Below, piece by piece: positions 37,292-46,985 of a stretch of DNA of 64,000 nt (position 1 is the first letter of the stretch; the number at the start of each line of letters is the position of its first letter). The notes beneath the pieces are model-generated. The model had not been told where the DNA came from, did no database searches, and saw only the letters and a program-made list of their open reading frames with translations. Both the position numbers and the translations under genes were made by a program. This stretch comes from Candidatus Finniella inopinata (GTDB taxonomy: Bacteria > Pseudomonadota > Alphaproteobacteria > Paracaedibacterales > CAIULA01): NCBI RefSeq assembly GCF_004210305.1, contig NZ_SCFB01000007.1, positions 98,566 to 162,565 of the forward strand. Reading direction: 5' to 3'.

Positions 37292-38131
37292 TCACCCCTT
37301 CGGTAAGCACAAAGCCCTTTTAGAATCATATTTTATGAACTCTAAAAGCTCAGCCACGGTTGCGCTGTCTTGAAAATCAACCTCTACCTTTTGAATACGA
37401 TCTGCAAGAGGCATGATTTTATCACCTTCAAACAAACTTTGGTAGGCAGCCATCAATTGTTGAATAATCTTTGATGAAAAGCCTCGGCGTTTTAAACCCA
37501 CCAAATTTAAACCATTTAGATACGCGCGCTCACCTAAAACCATTCCAAACGGAATCACATCTTTTTCAACACCCGACATGCCGCCAATAATAGCATGCTC
37601 ACCAATACGAACATATTGCTGAACAGCTGACAATCCCCCAAGAATCACATAATTACCAATTTGCACATGTCCTGCCAAAGTTGCATTATTGGCCAGAATA
37701 ACATGATCACCAACCATACAATCATGGGCCACGTGAGAACCCACCATCAGCAAACAATGATTCCCAACCTGGGTTAACATTTTGTCGCCTTTTGTACCGG
37801 GCTGGATCGTCACATATTCACGAATCGTTGTGTCGTGACCAATAACTGTCTGCGAAGGTTCGCCATTGTATTTCAAATCTTGCGGGGGGTGACCCAAAGA
37901 AGCAAACGGGTAAACCAACGTCCGCTCGCCCAACGTGATATCACCGGCCAGCGAAACATGGGAGACTAATCTAACGCCATCCTTCAGTTTGACCTGTGGA
38001 CCTAAATGACAATAGGGGCCAATGACGACATCTGCGCCAACCTCTGATCCCCCTTCAACAATCGCCGTCGGATGAATTTTGGCACTTGGATGGACGGTGT
38101 TTTGATAAGATGGACTGACGGAAACGTTCAT
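37292..38131 (-). CDS. lpxA: UDP-N-acetylglucosamine O-acyltransferase LpxA
   Basis: First acyltransferase of lipid A synthesis: moves a 3-hydroxyacyl chain from ACP to the 3-OH of UDP-GlcNAc in the cytoplasm. 279 residues of left-handed beta-helix hexapeptide repeats (for example VHPSAKIHPTAIVEGGSEVG), the catalytic His region GSHVAHDCMVGDHV, and the C-terminal helical domain (LVGLKRRGFSSKIIQQLMAAY). It abuts the fabZ stop with no gap and is the last gene of the rseP-to-lpxA block. lpxB does not follow. Confidence 0.95.
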   Translation of the reverse strand: MNVSVSPSYQNTVHPSAKIHPTAIVEGGSEVGADVVIGPYCHLGPQVKLKDGVRLVSHVSLAGDITLGERTLVYPFASLGHPPQDLKYNGEPSQTVIGHDTTIREYVTIQPGTKGDKMLTQVGNHCLLMVGSHVAHDCMVGDHVILANNATLAGHVQIGNYVILGGLSAVQQYVRIGEHAIIGGMSGVEKDVIPFGMVLGERAYLNGLNLVGLKRRGFSSKIIQQLMAAYQSLFEGDKIMPLADRIQKVEVDFQDSATVAELLEFIKYDSKRALCLPKG

Positions 38132-38626
38132 TTATTGATCCATAATCATCGCGGTAAAGGTGGCTTCGTCAGTCAGCGTTTGACCAACCCAAGCTTCACC
38201 CTTAAATTTCCAAATTTGCCCACGACTTCTTTCTTTTTTGACACGCAGCTGTAAAACATCCCCTGGAACAACAGGCTTTCGGAACTTTGCTCCCTCTATT
38301 GACATAAAATAAACCATGTTGTTGGGCTTTTCAGTGGTTTGATTTTCAGACAGCAAAGTTTTAACAACTAAGGCGCCTGCTGTTTGCGCCATGGCCTCGA
38401 TAATCAAAACGCCGGGTAAAATGGGATGTTCAGGGAAATGCCCTTGAAAATACCATTCATTCAAAGACACGTTTTTAATGCCAACCGCACTTTGCCCCAA
38501 CTCCACCTGTTCAATCCGATCAATCAATAAAAATGGATAACGATGGGGAATAAGCTCTTTAATTTCTTGAGCATTAATTGTTAGATTTTGCATGATGTTT
38601 TGGGGTCTCAATTGATGAATGGACAT
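38132..38626 (-). CDS. fabZ: 3-hydroxyacyl-ACP dehydratase FabZ
   Basis: Dehydrates 3-hydroxyacyl-ACP in fatty-acid elongation and competes with LpxA and LpxD for the same substrate, which explains the classical lpxD-fabZ-lpxA grouping seen here. Hot-dog fold of 164 residues with HRYPFLLIDRI, the catalytic His in GHFPEHPILPGVL and Glu in IIEAMAQTAG. About 20 residues precede the usual N-terminus; a second ATG at 38593 would give a shorter form, but neither has a strong ribosome site. Confidence 0.95.
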   Translation of the reverse strand: MSIHQLRPQNIMQNLTINAQEIKELIPHRYPFLLIDRIEQVELGQSAVGIKNVSLNEWYFQGHFPEHPILPGVLIIEAMAQTAGALVVKTLLSENQTTEKPNNMVYFMSIEGAKFRKPVVPGDVLQLRVKKERSRGQIWKFKGEAWVGQTLTDEATFTAMIMDQ

Positions 38627-38636
38627 AAGATACTTT

Positions 38637-39656
38637 TTAAACCTTATTTTTGATTAGTCGTTGTACGGCAATCGTTTGTTTGTGCCAATCTCTCACAGGT
38701 ACAGCGGGTGAACCAGCCACAGTCTCTTTGTCAGCGACATCGCGCATCAAACCACTTTGGGCAGCAATTTTAACACCATGACCAATTTTCAAATGACCAG
38801 CGATGCCGACTTGGCCCGCGGCAATCACAAATTTTCCTAACTTTGTGCTGCCTGCAATCCCAACTTGCGCCACCAAAACGCTGTTATCACCAACCTCTAC
38901 GTTATGGGCAATTTGAACCAGATTGTCAATACGAACACCGTTTCCAATGAGTGTGTCGGCGAAACTTCCCCGATCAATGGTCGTATTGGCACCAATATGT
39001 ACGTGATTCCCAACGATTACGCGTCCCAGTTGGGGAATATCAAAATGGCCTTTCTCGTCCATATGAAAACCAAAACCCGGCTGACCAATCCGCGCCCCTG
39101 GCTTGATATAAACGTGATTACCAAGAATGGCACACCCAACCGTAACATGGGCCTCTAAATGGCAATTATCACCAAGAATTGTTCCTTTTTGAATCACGCA
39201 ATGGGGACCTATAAAACAGTTGTCACCCACTATGACGTCAGCTTCAATCACCGCGAAGGCACTGACCACGCAATGACGACCAACTTTTGCCGTTGGGTCA
39301 ATAAAACTATGATCAGAAATTCCTTGATGGTTGGCAAAGGACGGGTAAAACAAACTGGCAATTTTTCCAAAACACCGATAAGGATGATCAACCACCAAAC
39401 ACAGGGTTGATGATGGCACATTCGACGCTTCTTTGGCCGTTATCAAGCACAAACCAGCTTTGGTCTGCTTTAAGTCTTCCAAATATTTGGCATTGTTATA
39501 ACAACTAACATCTTTTGAATCAGCATCACCTAAAACAGCTACACTTTCAAAGATTCTGTCTTTGTCAAAACCATCGGGGACAACAACGTCCAAATGCTGA
39601 CAAATCTGTTCCAAACTTAATGGGTTTGATTTTTTAAAGAAACGTGGATCAATCAT
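38637..39656 (-). CDS. lpxD: UDP-3-O-acylglucosamine N-acyltransferase LpxD
   Basis: Third step of lipid A synthesis: adds a second 3-hydroxyacyl chain at the 2-amino group. 339 residues: N-terminal uridine-binding domain (VAVLGDADSKDVSCYNN), then hexapeptide repeats including GFGFHMDEKG, the TTIDRGSFADTLIGNG stretch and the catalytic His in NLVQIAHNVEVGDNS, ending with a C-terminal helix (WHKQTIAVQRL). Its ATG overlaps the stop of the upstream Rpn-type gene by four bases (ATGA), replacing the usual skp-lpxD junction. Confidence 0.95.
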   Translation of the reverse strand: MIDPRFFKKSNPLSLEQICQHLDVVVPDGFDKDRIFESVAVLGDADSKDVSCYNNAKYLEDLKQTKAGLCLITAKEASNVPSSTLCLVVDHPYRCFGKIASLFYPSFANHQGISDHSFIDPTAKVGRHCVVSAFAVIEADVIVGDNCFIGPHCVIQKGTILGDNCHLEAHVTVGCAILGNHVYIKPGARIGQPGFGFHMDEKGHFDIPQLGRVIVGNHVHIGANTTIDRGSFADTLIGNGVRIDNLVQIAHNVEVGDNSVLVAQVGIAGSTKLGKFVIAAGQVGIAGHLKIGHGVKIAAQSGLMRDVADKETVAGSPAVPVRDWHKQTIAVQRLIKNKV

Positions 39657-40573
39657 ATCTTGTGCTGACCTAGTTTAAGGATTTCCAATTGTTTAGGGGT
39701 TAACTGGGTTGCCTTGATAATATCATCGTCGCTTAAACCCATTTTTAATAGTGTTAAGACGGTTTCTAAATTTGCTTCCTCTCTGCCTTCTTGTCTGCCC
39801 TCAGCCCTGCCCTCAGCCCTGCCCTCAGTTCTTCCCCGTTCAATTCCATCATCAATGGCTTGGTCAATGGCGGCGATATAATCAGCCTCTTGCTTTTCGG
39901 CCTGTTCATAGGCCATCAGCTCTTGCTCGCTCCAAGAAAAGCGGTTCAGCTCCTCATAGGCTCGGTAAAGGGTGTTGGTGTTTTTCAGCAAATGCTCCAC
40001 ATCTTTTTCAGGCGTACCTTCCCCATGCTTAAAGAAATAAACCCATTTCTCGATCTTGGTGGTGGACTCCTCAAGGCTTTTATCCAGCTTGGGCAATTCC
40101 AAAAAGGTAAAGGAAAAGTCTTTCAGATCATGTTCATGGCTGACCTTATCCAAAATAATATGGTCGGATTTATAGGCCTGCTTATCAGGGAACATCACAA
40201 AGTTCGTGATGGCCAAGAAAATAACCTCTTTAAGGGTATAGTATTTTCCGGCAACTTTTAGCTGAGAAGCGTACGCCTTCGCTGCATAATATTGGGCGCG
40301 TTTCTCAAAACCTTTTTCCTTCGCAACCTGCATCTCAACCACATAGGTATGGCCGTTTTGATCGGTGCACAGGACATCCACAATGCTGGTCTTTCTGGCC
40401 GCCACCTCAGGGTCTTGGACAGTCTTTAAAAACGTCACATCCGTAATCGTCGCTTTTTCTTTAAAGGTGATCATGTCGTTCAGGAAATCGATCAGGATGT
40501 CCTTGTTCCGTTCGGTGCCAAAGATGCGTCTGAAGGCGACATCATTTTTAGGATCTAAGAATTTGGTTAGCAT
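39653..40573 (-). CDS. Rpn-family PD-(D/E)XK nuclease/transposase-like protein, inside the skp-lpxD operon
   Basis: 306 residues. N-terminal DPKNDVAFRRIFG and the core SIVDVLCTDQNGHTYVVEMQ hold the Asp and Glu-x-Gln of the PD-(D/E)XK site, followed by KRAQYYAAKAYASQL. The charged tail has tandem GRAEGRAEGRQEGREE, encoded by a short DNA repeat near 39780-39835, and a final helical module (LLKMGLSDDDIIKATQL). It is related to but clearly different from the gene at 21253-22149. It starts 76 bases after skp and ends in an ATGA overlap with lpxD, so it sits in an essential outer-membrane/lipid A operon, on the same strand. In vivo role unknown. Confidence 0.87.
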   Translation of the reverse strand: MLTKFLDPKNDVAFRRIFGTERNKDILIDFLNDMITFKEKATITDVTFLKTVQDPEVAARKTSIVDVLCTDQNGHTYVVEMQVAKEKGFEKRAQYYAAKAYASQLKVAGKYYTLKEVIFLAITNFVMFPDKQAYKSDHIILDKVSHEHDLKDFSFTFLELPKLDKSLEESTTKIEKWVYFFKHGEGTPEKDVEHLLKNTNTLYRAYEELNRFSWSEQELMAYEQAEKQEADYIAAIDQAIDDGIERGRTEGRAEGRAEGRQEGREEANLETVLTLLKMGLSDDDIIKATQLTPKQLEILKLGQHKI

Positions 40574-40649
40574 ATGTTACTCTCCGGCTTTACTTTGACG
40601 CTAAGTATAGCATAAATTTGGCCTTCAAAAGAAAAATAGAAAAAGAGTT

Positions 40650-41219
40650 TCATTCCACCGCGGGCAACTTTAAATTCGGCAGAATTTTATCCAGTCGCTT
40701 AATCACCTCAGCCGTAATATCCAAAGCTTCTTCATGGTATAAAATAGACCTGGTTTCTTGGATTGTCATGTTCAAAACCAAGTTAAATCCATGCTCTTTA
40801 ACAATATCTGCAATAACCTGATTGAGAGTTGATTCCACCAAATTTGTTAATAAAGTAAATTGTTTTTCTAATTTCTCTTTTGTTTTTTGTACTTGTTGTT
40901 CAAGGCCTGAGATTTTCTTGTCAAATTCCAACTTTTGTTCTGGTTTGGCTTTTGTCTTTTTTAGGCGTTGATGCTCTTCACGAAGACTCGCCTCTTGCTC
41001 AAGAATGTCTTTGTGAATACGATTATGTTCTTCCTCTAACAATTCGCGCACTTTTGCAAACGGCAACGACTGAGACTTAATCAAGTTACTATCTACAACA
41101 GCCACACGAATGGATTTGGACTCAATCTTGTGCGAATAAAAAACGAAATAAAATGTCGCGGCAATGGTACACACCGCGACACTGAAAACAACAAAAGAGA
41201 CTCTAAAAAATCGATTCAC
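40650..41219 (-). CDS. skp: OmpH/Skp-family periplasmic chaperone
   Basis: Holds unfolded outer-membrane proteins in the periplasm on their way to BamA. 189 residues with an N-terminal signal/anchor helix (VVFSVAVCTIAATFYFVFY), the SIRVAVVDSNLI strand typical of the family, a long charged helical arm (about 70-145, the tentacle) and a closing strand-helix (FNLVLNMTIQETRSILYH, DITAEVIKRLD). It begins 9 bases after bamA stops. Confidence 0.85.
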   Translation of the reverse strand: MNRFFRVSFVVFSVAVCTIAATFYFVFYSHKIESKSIRVAVVDSNLIKSQSLPFAKVRELLEEEHNRIHKDILEQEASLREEHQRLKKTKAKPEQKLEFDKKISGLEQQVQKTKEKLEKQFTLLTNLVESTLNQVIADIVKEHGFNLVLNMTIQETRSILYHEEALDITAEVIKRLDKILPNLKLPAVE

Positions 41220-41228
41220 GTCTCACTC

Positions 41229-43484
41229 TTAAAAGCGCGTTGAAAAACCAAGCAATATGCGCTGAGTTTTGTCGAATTTCTCTTTTCTAACAGGAAGAGC
41301 ATAGTCGATACGCAAAGGCCCGAACGGTGATGACCAAGCGATACCTATACCCACTGACTGGCGCATCGTTCTTTTGTCAATGACGGTGCTGCTCGACTTA
41401 CCAGGACGCCACAGGCTACCCACATCTGTAAAGATAGCGCCGCGAATACCAAACTCTGAAGGCAAGCCAAGTGGGAACATCATTTCTGCGGTTGCTGTCC
41501 AATACCGCGTACCACCCAAAGGATCCGTTTCTTGTGTGCTCATATCCCTTGGTCCCAACCCACCATAGGCAAAACCGCGGAAAGAATCGGCCCCTAACAT
41601 AACGCTGTCTGTGACGCGAATGGTCTTGTTAACACGCTCTACGCCACCCAAAGCACCCTTCAAACCCAAGACGACTTCTTCCAACGGGGAATAATACCAG
41701 TTGGCATTCGCATCGTTACGCAAATAGTTAACGCTGCCCCCAAGACCTGCATACGTGTTGCTAAGGCTTAAGATATAACCCGATGTTGGCATGACGCGAC
41801 TATCCCGTCTGTCATAAGAAATGGTATGAGTCAAGGCAGATGTCAGGGAGTTACCGGCCTGTTGACGAATAATAGGCGATGCGAAGACGGAGATATGATC
41901 GACCTTGTCTTGCTTTAAACCATAGTTCCAACCCTGGCTCCAATAATCGCTGAGACGATAACCCAAGCCCAAATTAAAACCGTTCGTTAGCTGATGATAG
42001 GCGTTAAAACGCGTAGACCGAACACTAAAAATATCGGCGCTGGCCTGAAGGTTCCGCCCCAAGAAATAAGGCTCGATAATACCAATATCAAAATCCTGAC
42101 GCTTTTTGGCCACGGTAAAGTCAGCATGCACAACTTGACCTTTTCCACGGAAGTTTCTTTCCACAATCTTTACGTTTGCCAAAGGTCCATCCATCGTTGA
42201 ATACCCAATAGACAGGCCCAACTCACCCGTAGACTGCTCTTCAACTTTTACAATCAACTGCGCCTGGTCCGGTGCGCTGCCTTGTTCTGTTTCCACCGTA
42301 ACTGTTTTGAAGTATTGAAGGTCTTTCAAATTCATTTCGGATTGTTTAATTTTGGCTGCATTATAGGCATCCCCTTCATGAAGCATCAGCTCACGACGAA
42401 TCACATCATCGTGGGTGCGATCATTACCAACCAAAACGATTTTTTCGATATAAACGCGGGGACCTTCTTTGACTTCAAACGTGATATCAACCGTCTGCGT
42501 TTCAGGATTTTTGACAACTTTGGGTTCAATGGAAACAAACGCAAACCCTTGTGTTCCTGCGGCATGCGTGATAGCATTCACGCTTTTTTCAATCAGACGG
42601 CCACTGAAGGTTTCTTTTTCAGCAAAGGCAATTTCACTGCGCAAAGTTTCCGCCTTGATGCTTGGAATATGCGACACGATATCGACCTTACCAAACGTAT
42701 ACAGTTTACCCTCCTCAACGGTAAAGGTCAGGTAAAAGTCTTTTTGATCGGGGCTTAATTCAGCCACAGCGGACAATATGCGAAAATCGGCATAACCGCT
42801 GTCATTATAAAGCTTACGAAGGGTCTGTTGGTCACCGATAAAACGATCGGGGTCATAAACATCATCAACAGCAAAGAAACGGTACCAGCGGGCCCGTTTA
42901 GTCAACATATATTCCTCTAACTTTTTCGAGGAAATATGCTTATTGCCAACAAATTGAATCGACCGCACGTACGTGACAGGCCCTTCGTTAATTTCGAAAA
43001 CCAGGTCAACACGGTTTTCCGGCAACTTGATAATTTTTGGATCAACCCTGGCCCCGAATCGCCCCATACGACGGTAGATTTCTAAGATACGTTGTTGAGC
43101 CTCTTGAATGCGCGTCCGAGACAAAACCTCACGGGGGCGCAAGCGAACTTCCTGGGTGATAATGTCGTCTTTTAATTTACTGTTCCCTTCAAAGACAACA
43201 CGATTAATAATCGGATTTTCTTCAACCTCAACAATCAAAACTTGGCCATTGATTCGCACATGCACATCGATGAAATAACCGGTTGCAAACAAATCCTTTA
43301 AGCATTGGTCTAATTTTCCTTGATCTAAGGTCTGGCCAACTTTTGCAGACAAATAGGACAGAACCGTTTCAGACTCAATACGTTGGTTACCCTGGATTTT
43401 AATGTCCTTAATCGTAACAGGATCAGCCCACAAGGATTGAGAAAAAATGAATACAAAAGTAAACAGAAAGGCTTTTTTAAACAT
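41229..43484 (-). CDS. bamA: Outer-membrane assembly factor BamA
   Basis: Essential Omp85 protein that inserts beta-barrels into the outer membrane. 751 residues: signal peptide (FLFTFVFIFSQSLWAD), five POTRA domains (about 22-345; for example IKDIKIQGNQRIESETVLSY and VSFEG-like starts), then a 16-stranded barrel. The late conserved block (RGFAYGGLGPRD, then GIAWSSPFGPLRIDYALP) is the barrel/L6 signature, and it ends in the aromatic STRF. It follows rseP with a gap of only 3 bases and precedes skp. Confidence 0.95.
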   Translation of the reverse strand: MFKKAFLFTFVFIFSQSLWADPVTIKDIKIQGNQRIESETVLSYLSAKVGQTLDQGKLDQCLKDLFATGYFIDVHVRINGQVLIVEVEENPIINRVVFEGNSKLKDDIITQEVRLRPREVLSRTRIQEAQQRILEIYRRMGRFGARVDPKIIKLPENRVDLVFEINEGPVTYVRSIQFVGNKHISSKKLEEYMLTKRARWYRFFAVDDVYDPDRFIGDQQTLRKLYNDSGYADFRILSAVAELSPDQKDFYLTFTVEEGKLYTFGKVDIVSHIPSIKAETLRSEIAFAEKETFSGRLIEKSVNAITHAAGTQGFAFVSIEPKVVKNPETQTVDITFEVKEGPRVYIEKIVLVGNDRTHDDVIRRELMLHEGDAYNAAKIKQSEMNLKDLQYFKTVTVETEQGSAPDQAQLIVKVEEQSTGELGLSIGYSTMDGPLANVKIVERNFRGKGQVVHADFTVAKKRQDFDIGIIEPYFLGRNLQASADIFSVRSTRFNAYHQLTNGFNLGLGYRLSDYWSQGWNYGLKQDKVDHISVFASPIIRQQAGNSLTSALTHTISYDRRDSRVMPTSGYILSLSNTYAGLGGSVNYLRNDANANWYYSPLEEVVLGLKGALGGVERVNKTIRVTDSVMLGADSFRGFAYGGLGPRDMSTQETDPLGGTRYWTATAEMMFPLGLPSEFGIRGAIFTDVGSLWRPGKSSSTVIDKRTMRQSVGIGIAWSSPFGPLRIDYALPVRKEKFDKTQRILLGFSTRF

Positions 43485-43487
43485 GAC

Positions 43488-44657
43488 TTAGAACCAACTT
43501 TTAATAATGTGAAAAACTTTATAACGAAGCAAATCGTTCCATGTGGCATACAACATGACGGCCGCAACAACCAGAAACCCAGCCAAGAAGATATACTCTT
43601 GCGCCTTTACCGACAAGGGCTTTCCTCGTACCATTTCAAGGCCAGCCAAAAGGATGTGCCCTCCGTCCAAAACGGGAATAGGCAAAAGATTGATCAGCCC
43701 CAAATTAATGGACAACAGGGCCATCAGCCAAATCACCGATGATATACCGTTCTTTGTGCTTTGCGCTGCCATGTCTCCAATAGACAAGATCCCCCCCAAT
43801 TCACCGGATCCGCTTTTGCCCGTTACCAACCGCGACAAACTGTTAATGGTTTCCACAGTCAAATCCCAACACAGACTGAGACCGTAAAAAGCCGCCATCA
43901 GGGGGTTATGACGAACGTAGTGGGGTTCACCTGGCGCAATTCCTAAACGGGCGATGGTTTTTTTTTCTTGGGTTGCTGTGTCAGTCTCGTAAAAGGATAC
44001 TGTTTTTGTGAGCTGAGCGCCGGCTCGCTCAATCTGAAAAACGGCATCTTTACCTGTAGATTGGGTAATGGCATGACGCAGCTGATGAAAATCTTCAATG
44101 GATGCATCGTCAACCTTCACAATCTTATCACCAACCATAAGTCCCGACTTTTCAGCAAGCATGCCTGGTTCAACTTTACCAATTACAGGCTCCAAAAAAG
44201 GAACACCCTTGATGGCAATTAATGCCCATAAAGCCACAACAGCAAAAATCATATTGGCCGCAGGGCCCGCGACAGCGACGGCCATACGTTGCAAAGGGGT
44301 CTTACTGTGAAGTGTTTGTGTTTTTTCTTCCTCGCTAAGACCGTCGTCAGCGGACCGGCCGCTGCTGGGGTCAGCATCACCCAACATCTTTACATAGCCG
44401 CCCAAAGGAACCAGACTGAAACGCCAGCGTGTTTGATGCCGATCGGTCCATCCAAATAATTCAGGACCAAACCCAATGGAGAAGACAGTCACCTTTACGC
44501 CATTTCGACGCGCCACCAAAAAATGGCCCATTTCATGAATAAAAACCAAAATGGTCAGAATAACAAAGAAGGGAAGGAATTTAGCGATGACCCAAGACAC
44601 AAAAGCATTCCAGCTAGAATATGAAGTTGGGGACAAGGTAGCATTTTCTTTTAACAA
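43488..44657 (-). CDS. rseP: RseP-family site-2 zinc metalloprotease
   Basis: Cuts membrane-spanning substrates such as anti-sigma factors within the inner membrane. 389 residues. The zinc site is HEMGHFLVARR in the first helix, with NLLPIPVLDGGH as the third-ligand motif near the end. A PDZ domain (about 140-215, VGDKIVKVDDASIEDF) lies between. The start is TTG, chosen for the AAGGGG site a few bases upstream; the next in-frame ATG would cut into the zinc helix. It leads the rseP-bamA-skp-(Rpn)-lpxD-fabZ-lpxA block. dxr, cdsA and uppS, often upstream, are missing. Confidence 0.92.
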   Translation of the reverse strand: MLKENATLSPTSYSSWNAFVSWVIAKFLPFFVILTILVFIHEMGHFLVARRNGVKVTVFSIGFGPELFGWTDRHQTRWRFSLVPLGGYVKMLGDADPSSGRSADDGLSEEEKTQTLHSKTPLQRMAVAVAGPAANMIFAVVALWALIAIKGVPFLEPVIGKVEPGMLAEKSGLMVGDKIVKVDDASIEDFHQLRHAITQSTGKDAVFQIERAGAQLTKTVSFYETDTATQEKKTIARLGIAPGEPHYVRHNPLMAAFYGLSLCWDLTVETINSLSRLVTGKSGSGELGGILSIGDMAAQSTKNGISSVIWLMALLSINLGLINLLPIPVLDGGHILLAGLEMVRGKPLSVKAQEYIFLAGFLVVAAVMLYATWNDLLRYKVFHIIKSWF

Positions 44658-44775
44658 AAACCACCCCTTCTGTTTTTACGAAAATATGACTTAATTTTGT
44701 GTAAAAAAAAGAGGCGGATCTTGGTCAGCGTGCGTGCGTTTAATATGTTGGTCCATCTTGTTCAAACGTTATAAG

Positions 44776-46728
44776 TTATTTCGAAGAAGAAGAAGAAGAA
44801 GAAGAAGTGGCGGGTTCCAACCTTTTTAAAGCTGCCTCCGCATGAGTGGAAAATTCCCAACAATATCCAGCATTATTATTACTAAAATTTTTTATTTTCT
44901 CCCAAGCTTTCTTTGCTAAATCTATTTCTCGAAATCTCTCCAAATCCATCGCAACGCCTTGAAATCTGTAAAGATCGTCTAGCATAGGTTGGGAAGATAT
45001 GCGATCATATGAATAGAGTTGCCCACCAGCCCCAATCCCTCCTTGACGAGTAATTTGCTCACCTCTTATAGGCATTTTCAATATTTTCTCATACATTTGC
45101 TTCGCTAATGCGGATTCATTTAGTTCAATTAGTTTTCTAGCCACGTCACCTAAGACAGGAACAGTGGAATCAAAAGCATTCAGTAATTTGGCTCCCACCT
45201 TTTTCCAAGCTTCTATTATCTTTGCATCATTCGTACCCTTTAATAATTCTTCTAACGATTTGGCCGCGGTCTCTAAATCAGAGATCGTTGCATCGGCACG
45301 ATCTATTACCATTTTATAAAGCTCCACGGCTCGCATTTTTTGTTCAAAGGCATAACAATTGAATGCTACATTGTTCAATTGTTTGGCGGTTAGCTGATTC
45401 TTTATCCGCTCAAGAAGTGTTGTTACTAAATCGTCCATCTTCCCTGCTATAAAGAATCTAAGGGCTTCCACAAAATCACCAGTGGTTGCGCTCTCATGGT
45501 TCTGTATTTTTACCCCAGCCTGAATTGCTAAATCATACTCTTTATTCCATAGCAAAGCTTCCCCTGCCTTCACTAAATCAGAAGCCATTGCCTCGGGATG
45601 TTTTAGAACCTTTACCAAAGCCGCTTTTGAGAGCTCTTTCAGGTTGCAGCGCCGCAACTCCCGCCCTGCAATCATCAACTCAGAAGGCGTTGCCTCAGGA
45701 TGGTTCATTATCTTTAGCGAAGCTTCCTTAATCACATCAGAATCATTGGGGGGCACATTTCCCAATGCCGTTATTAAATGATCAGGTGTTGCATCGGGAC
45801 GGCTTATTTGCAGTTCAGCACCTTTTCTAGATACATATTGGTTATTAGAACCAGTAATATCTGAAATATCTTTCAAGAAAGCATCGAAACTTTCAACGCC
45901 CAAAGGTGGATAGGCATCGATGTAAGTCACATCGTTTAATGTTGATGTTTTTCCGATATAAACCTTAATGCACTGACGAAATTTCTCTCGGCTTAAGTTT
46001 AGGAACATATCATTTGAGCCTCCTGAAACCTTATTTATTTCCGCTAGGGTTTTAATGATGGCATTTTTGCCCTCATCACCTACATGCTTTGCAAGCAACT
46101 CGCCCAAACCCTGCCGATATACCTGGTGGTGGGTATAAAGGACACCCTGTATCATATGCTCAGAGGTTAAAGGGGAAGGAGGCTTAGCACCTATTAATAA
46201 AAAGCTAGCTCCATCAGCCGCGGCTATTGTGGCTATGTGTGCTTTATACGTTTCTAAATCCACCCCTGCACTGTTGGCCTTTTGTGCCAACTGATCATCA
46301 GATAGAATGTTTTCGCGGCCATTCTGCAGCCCCTGATCAAGGTATAGATTGGGTATTATGTTTGCCTCGGCGGGGAAAAAGTAGCGCGTTTTATATATAG
46401 ATGTATAAATCGCCTCTCTTTCATCCTTCGTTGCTTGCCTGGTATTATCGATACCATATTTACCACCCAGCAAGGCGCAGATTTCCTTGGTAAACTTATA
46501 TATATTTCTAATCACCTCCTCTATATTGTCACTCTCTGGTTTTGCTAGCTCTTCAAATTTATCTCTTTTTTCTACAAGATCCCAAAACCAAACCATGGCC
46601 GGTATCTCTTTTGGCTTATTCAACTCCGAGGCGTTAAGAGGATCTGAAAGTTCCGCTCCGCCATAGCCATAAGGACTGCCAACACAACACACAATCAGCA
46701 TAACAACACATGGAAATAAGCTATTCAT
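44776..46728 (-). CDS. Exported helical-repeat protein of unknown function with poly-Ser end
   Basis: About 650 residues from the ATG at 46728, chosen because it has an AAGG site 8 bases upstream and starts a clear signal peptide (LFPCVVMLIVCCVGSPYGYG); the frame is open for 55 more codons upstream. Residues about 310-480 hold imperfect helical repeats of about 35 residues built on HPEAT.SDL..AG, then a TPR-like segment (MRAVELYKMVIDRADATISD). The C-terminus is TSSSSSSSSK, from a GAA microsatellite. Repeat-rich exported proteins in intracellular bacteria often bind proteins, but no function can be assigned. It is upstream of rseP on the same strand, 118 bases away, and divergent from the S9 peptidase gene. 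Confidence 0.6.
   Translation of the reverse strand: MNSLFPCVVMLIVCCVGSPYGYGGAELSDPLNASELNKPKEIPAMVWFWDLVEKRDKFEELAKPESDNIEEVIRNIYKFTKEICALLGGKYGIDNTRQATKDEREAIYTSIYKTRYFFPAEANIIPNLYLDQGLQNGRENILSDDQLAQKANSAGVDLETYKAHIATIAAADGASFLLIGAKPPSPLTSEHMIQGVLYTHHQVYRQGLGELLAKHVGDEGKNAIIKTLAEINKVSGGSNDMFLNLSREKFRQCIKVYIGKTSTLNDVTYIDAYPPLGVESFDAFLKDISDITGSNNQYVSRKGAELQISRPDATPDHLITALGNVPPNDSDVIKEASLKIMNHPEATPSELMIAGRELRRCNLKELSKAALVKVLKHPEAMASDLVKAGEALLWNKEYDLAIQAGVKIQNHESATTGDFVEALRFFIAGKMDDLVTTLLERIKNQLTAKQLNNVAFNCYAFEQKMRAVELYKMVIDRADATISDLETAAKSLEELLKGTNDAKIIEAWKKVGAKLLNAFDSTVPVLGDVARKLIELNESALAKQMYEKILKMPIRGEQITRQGGIGAGGQLYSYDRISSQPMLDDLYRFQGVAMDLERFREIDLAKKAWEKIKNFSNNNAGYCWEFSTHAEAALKRLEPATSSSSSSSSK
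44783..44807. repeat. GAA trinucleotide microsatellite (8 units)
   Basis: (GAA)8 plus one G at the 3' end of the exported repeat-protein gene. It encodes the poly-Ser end. Changes by whole units would alter the Ser count without a frameshift. Confidence 0.8.
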
Positions 46729-46985
46729 ATTTATACCTTCAGATAAAATCAACATAACGAATCTATAATACACAAGCTGCCTAAAAAAAACCAGAAAGTT
46801 ATACAGTAGCTGAACCGCACAATATAATATAAATTCAAGGGGACGCTTGTTTAAATCAGTTTCTTTCATCAGATACAGGGAAATTCTGGCCATACCGCAC
46901 CCAAAATGGGGTCCAAAAAAAATTTTGAATACTATTGAATGTCTAATACACTAGTGAAAAATAAACCCAACAACAAAGAGCATTA

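Noticed and set aside
39751-40261. Open frames on the plus strand across the Rpn gene
   Set aside because: They mirror the GRAEGR repeat as Cys/Pro or Pro/Ala repeats and are shadows of the minus-strand gene.
42282-42758. Open frame of 158 codons antisense to bamA
   Set aside because: It lies wholly within the conserved POTRA coding region; codon use follows bamA and the protein has no recognisable features.
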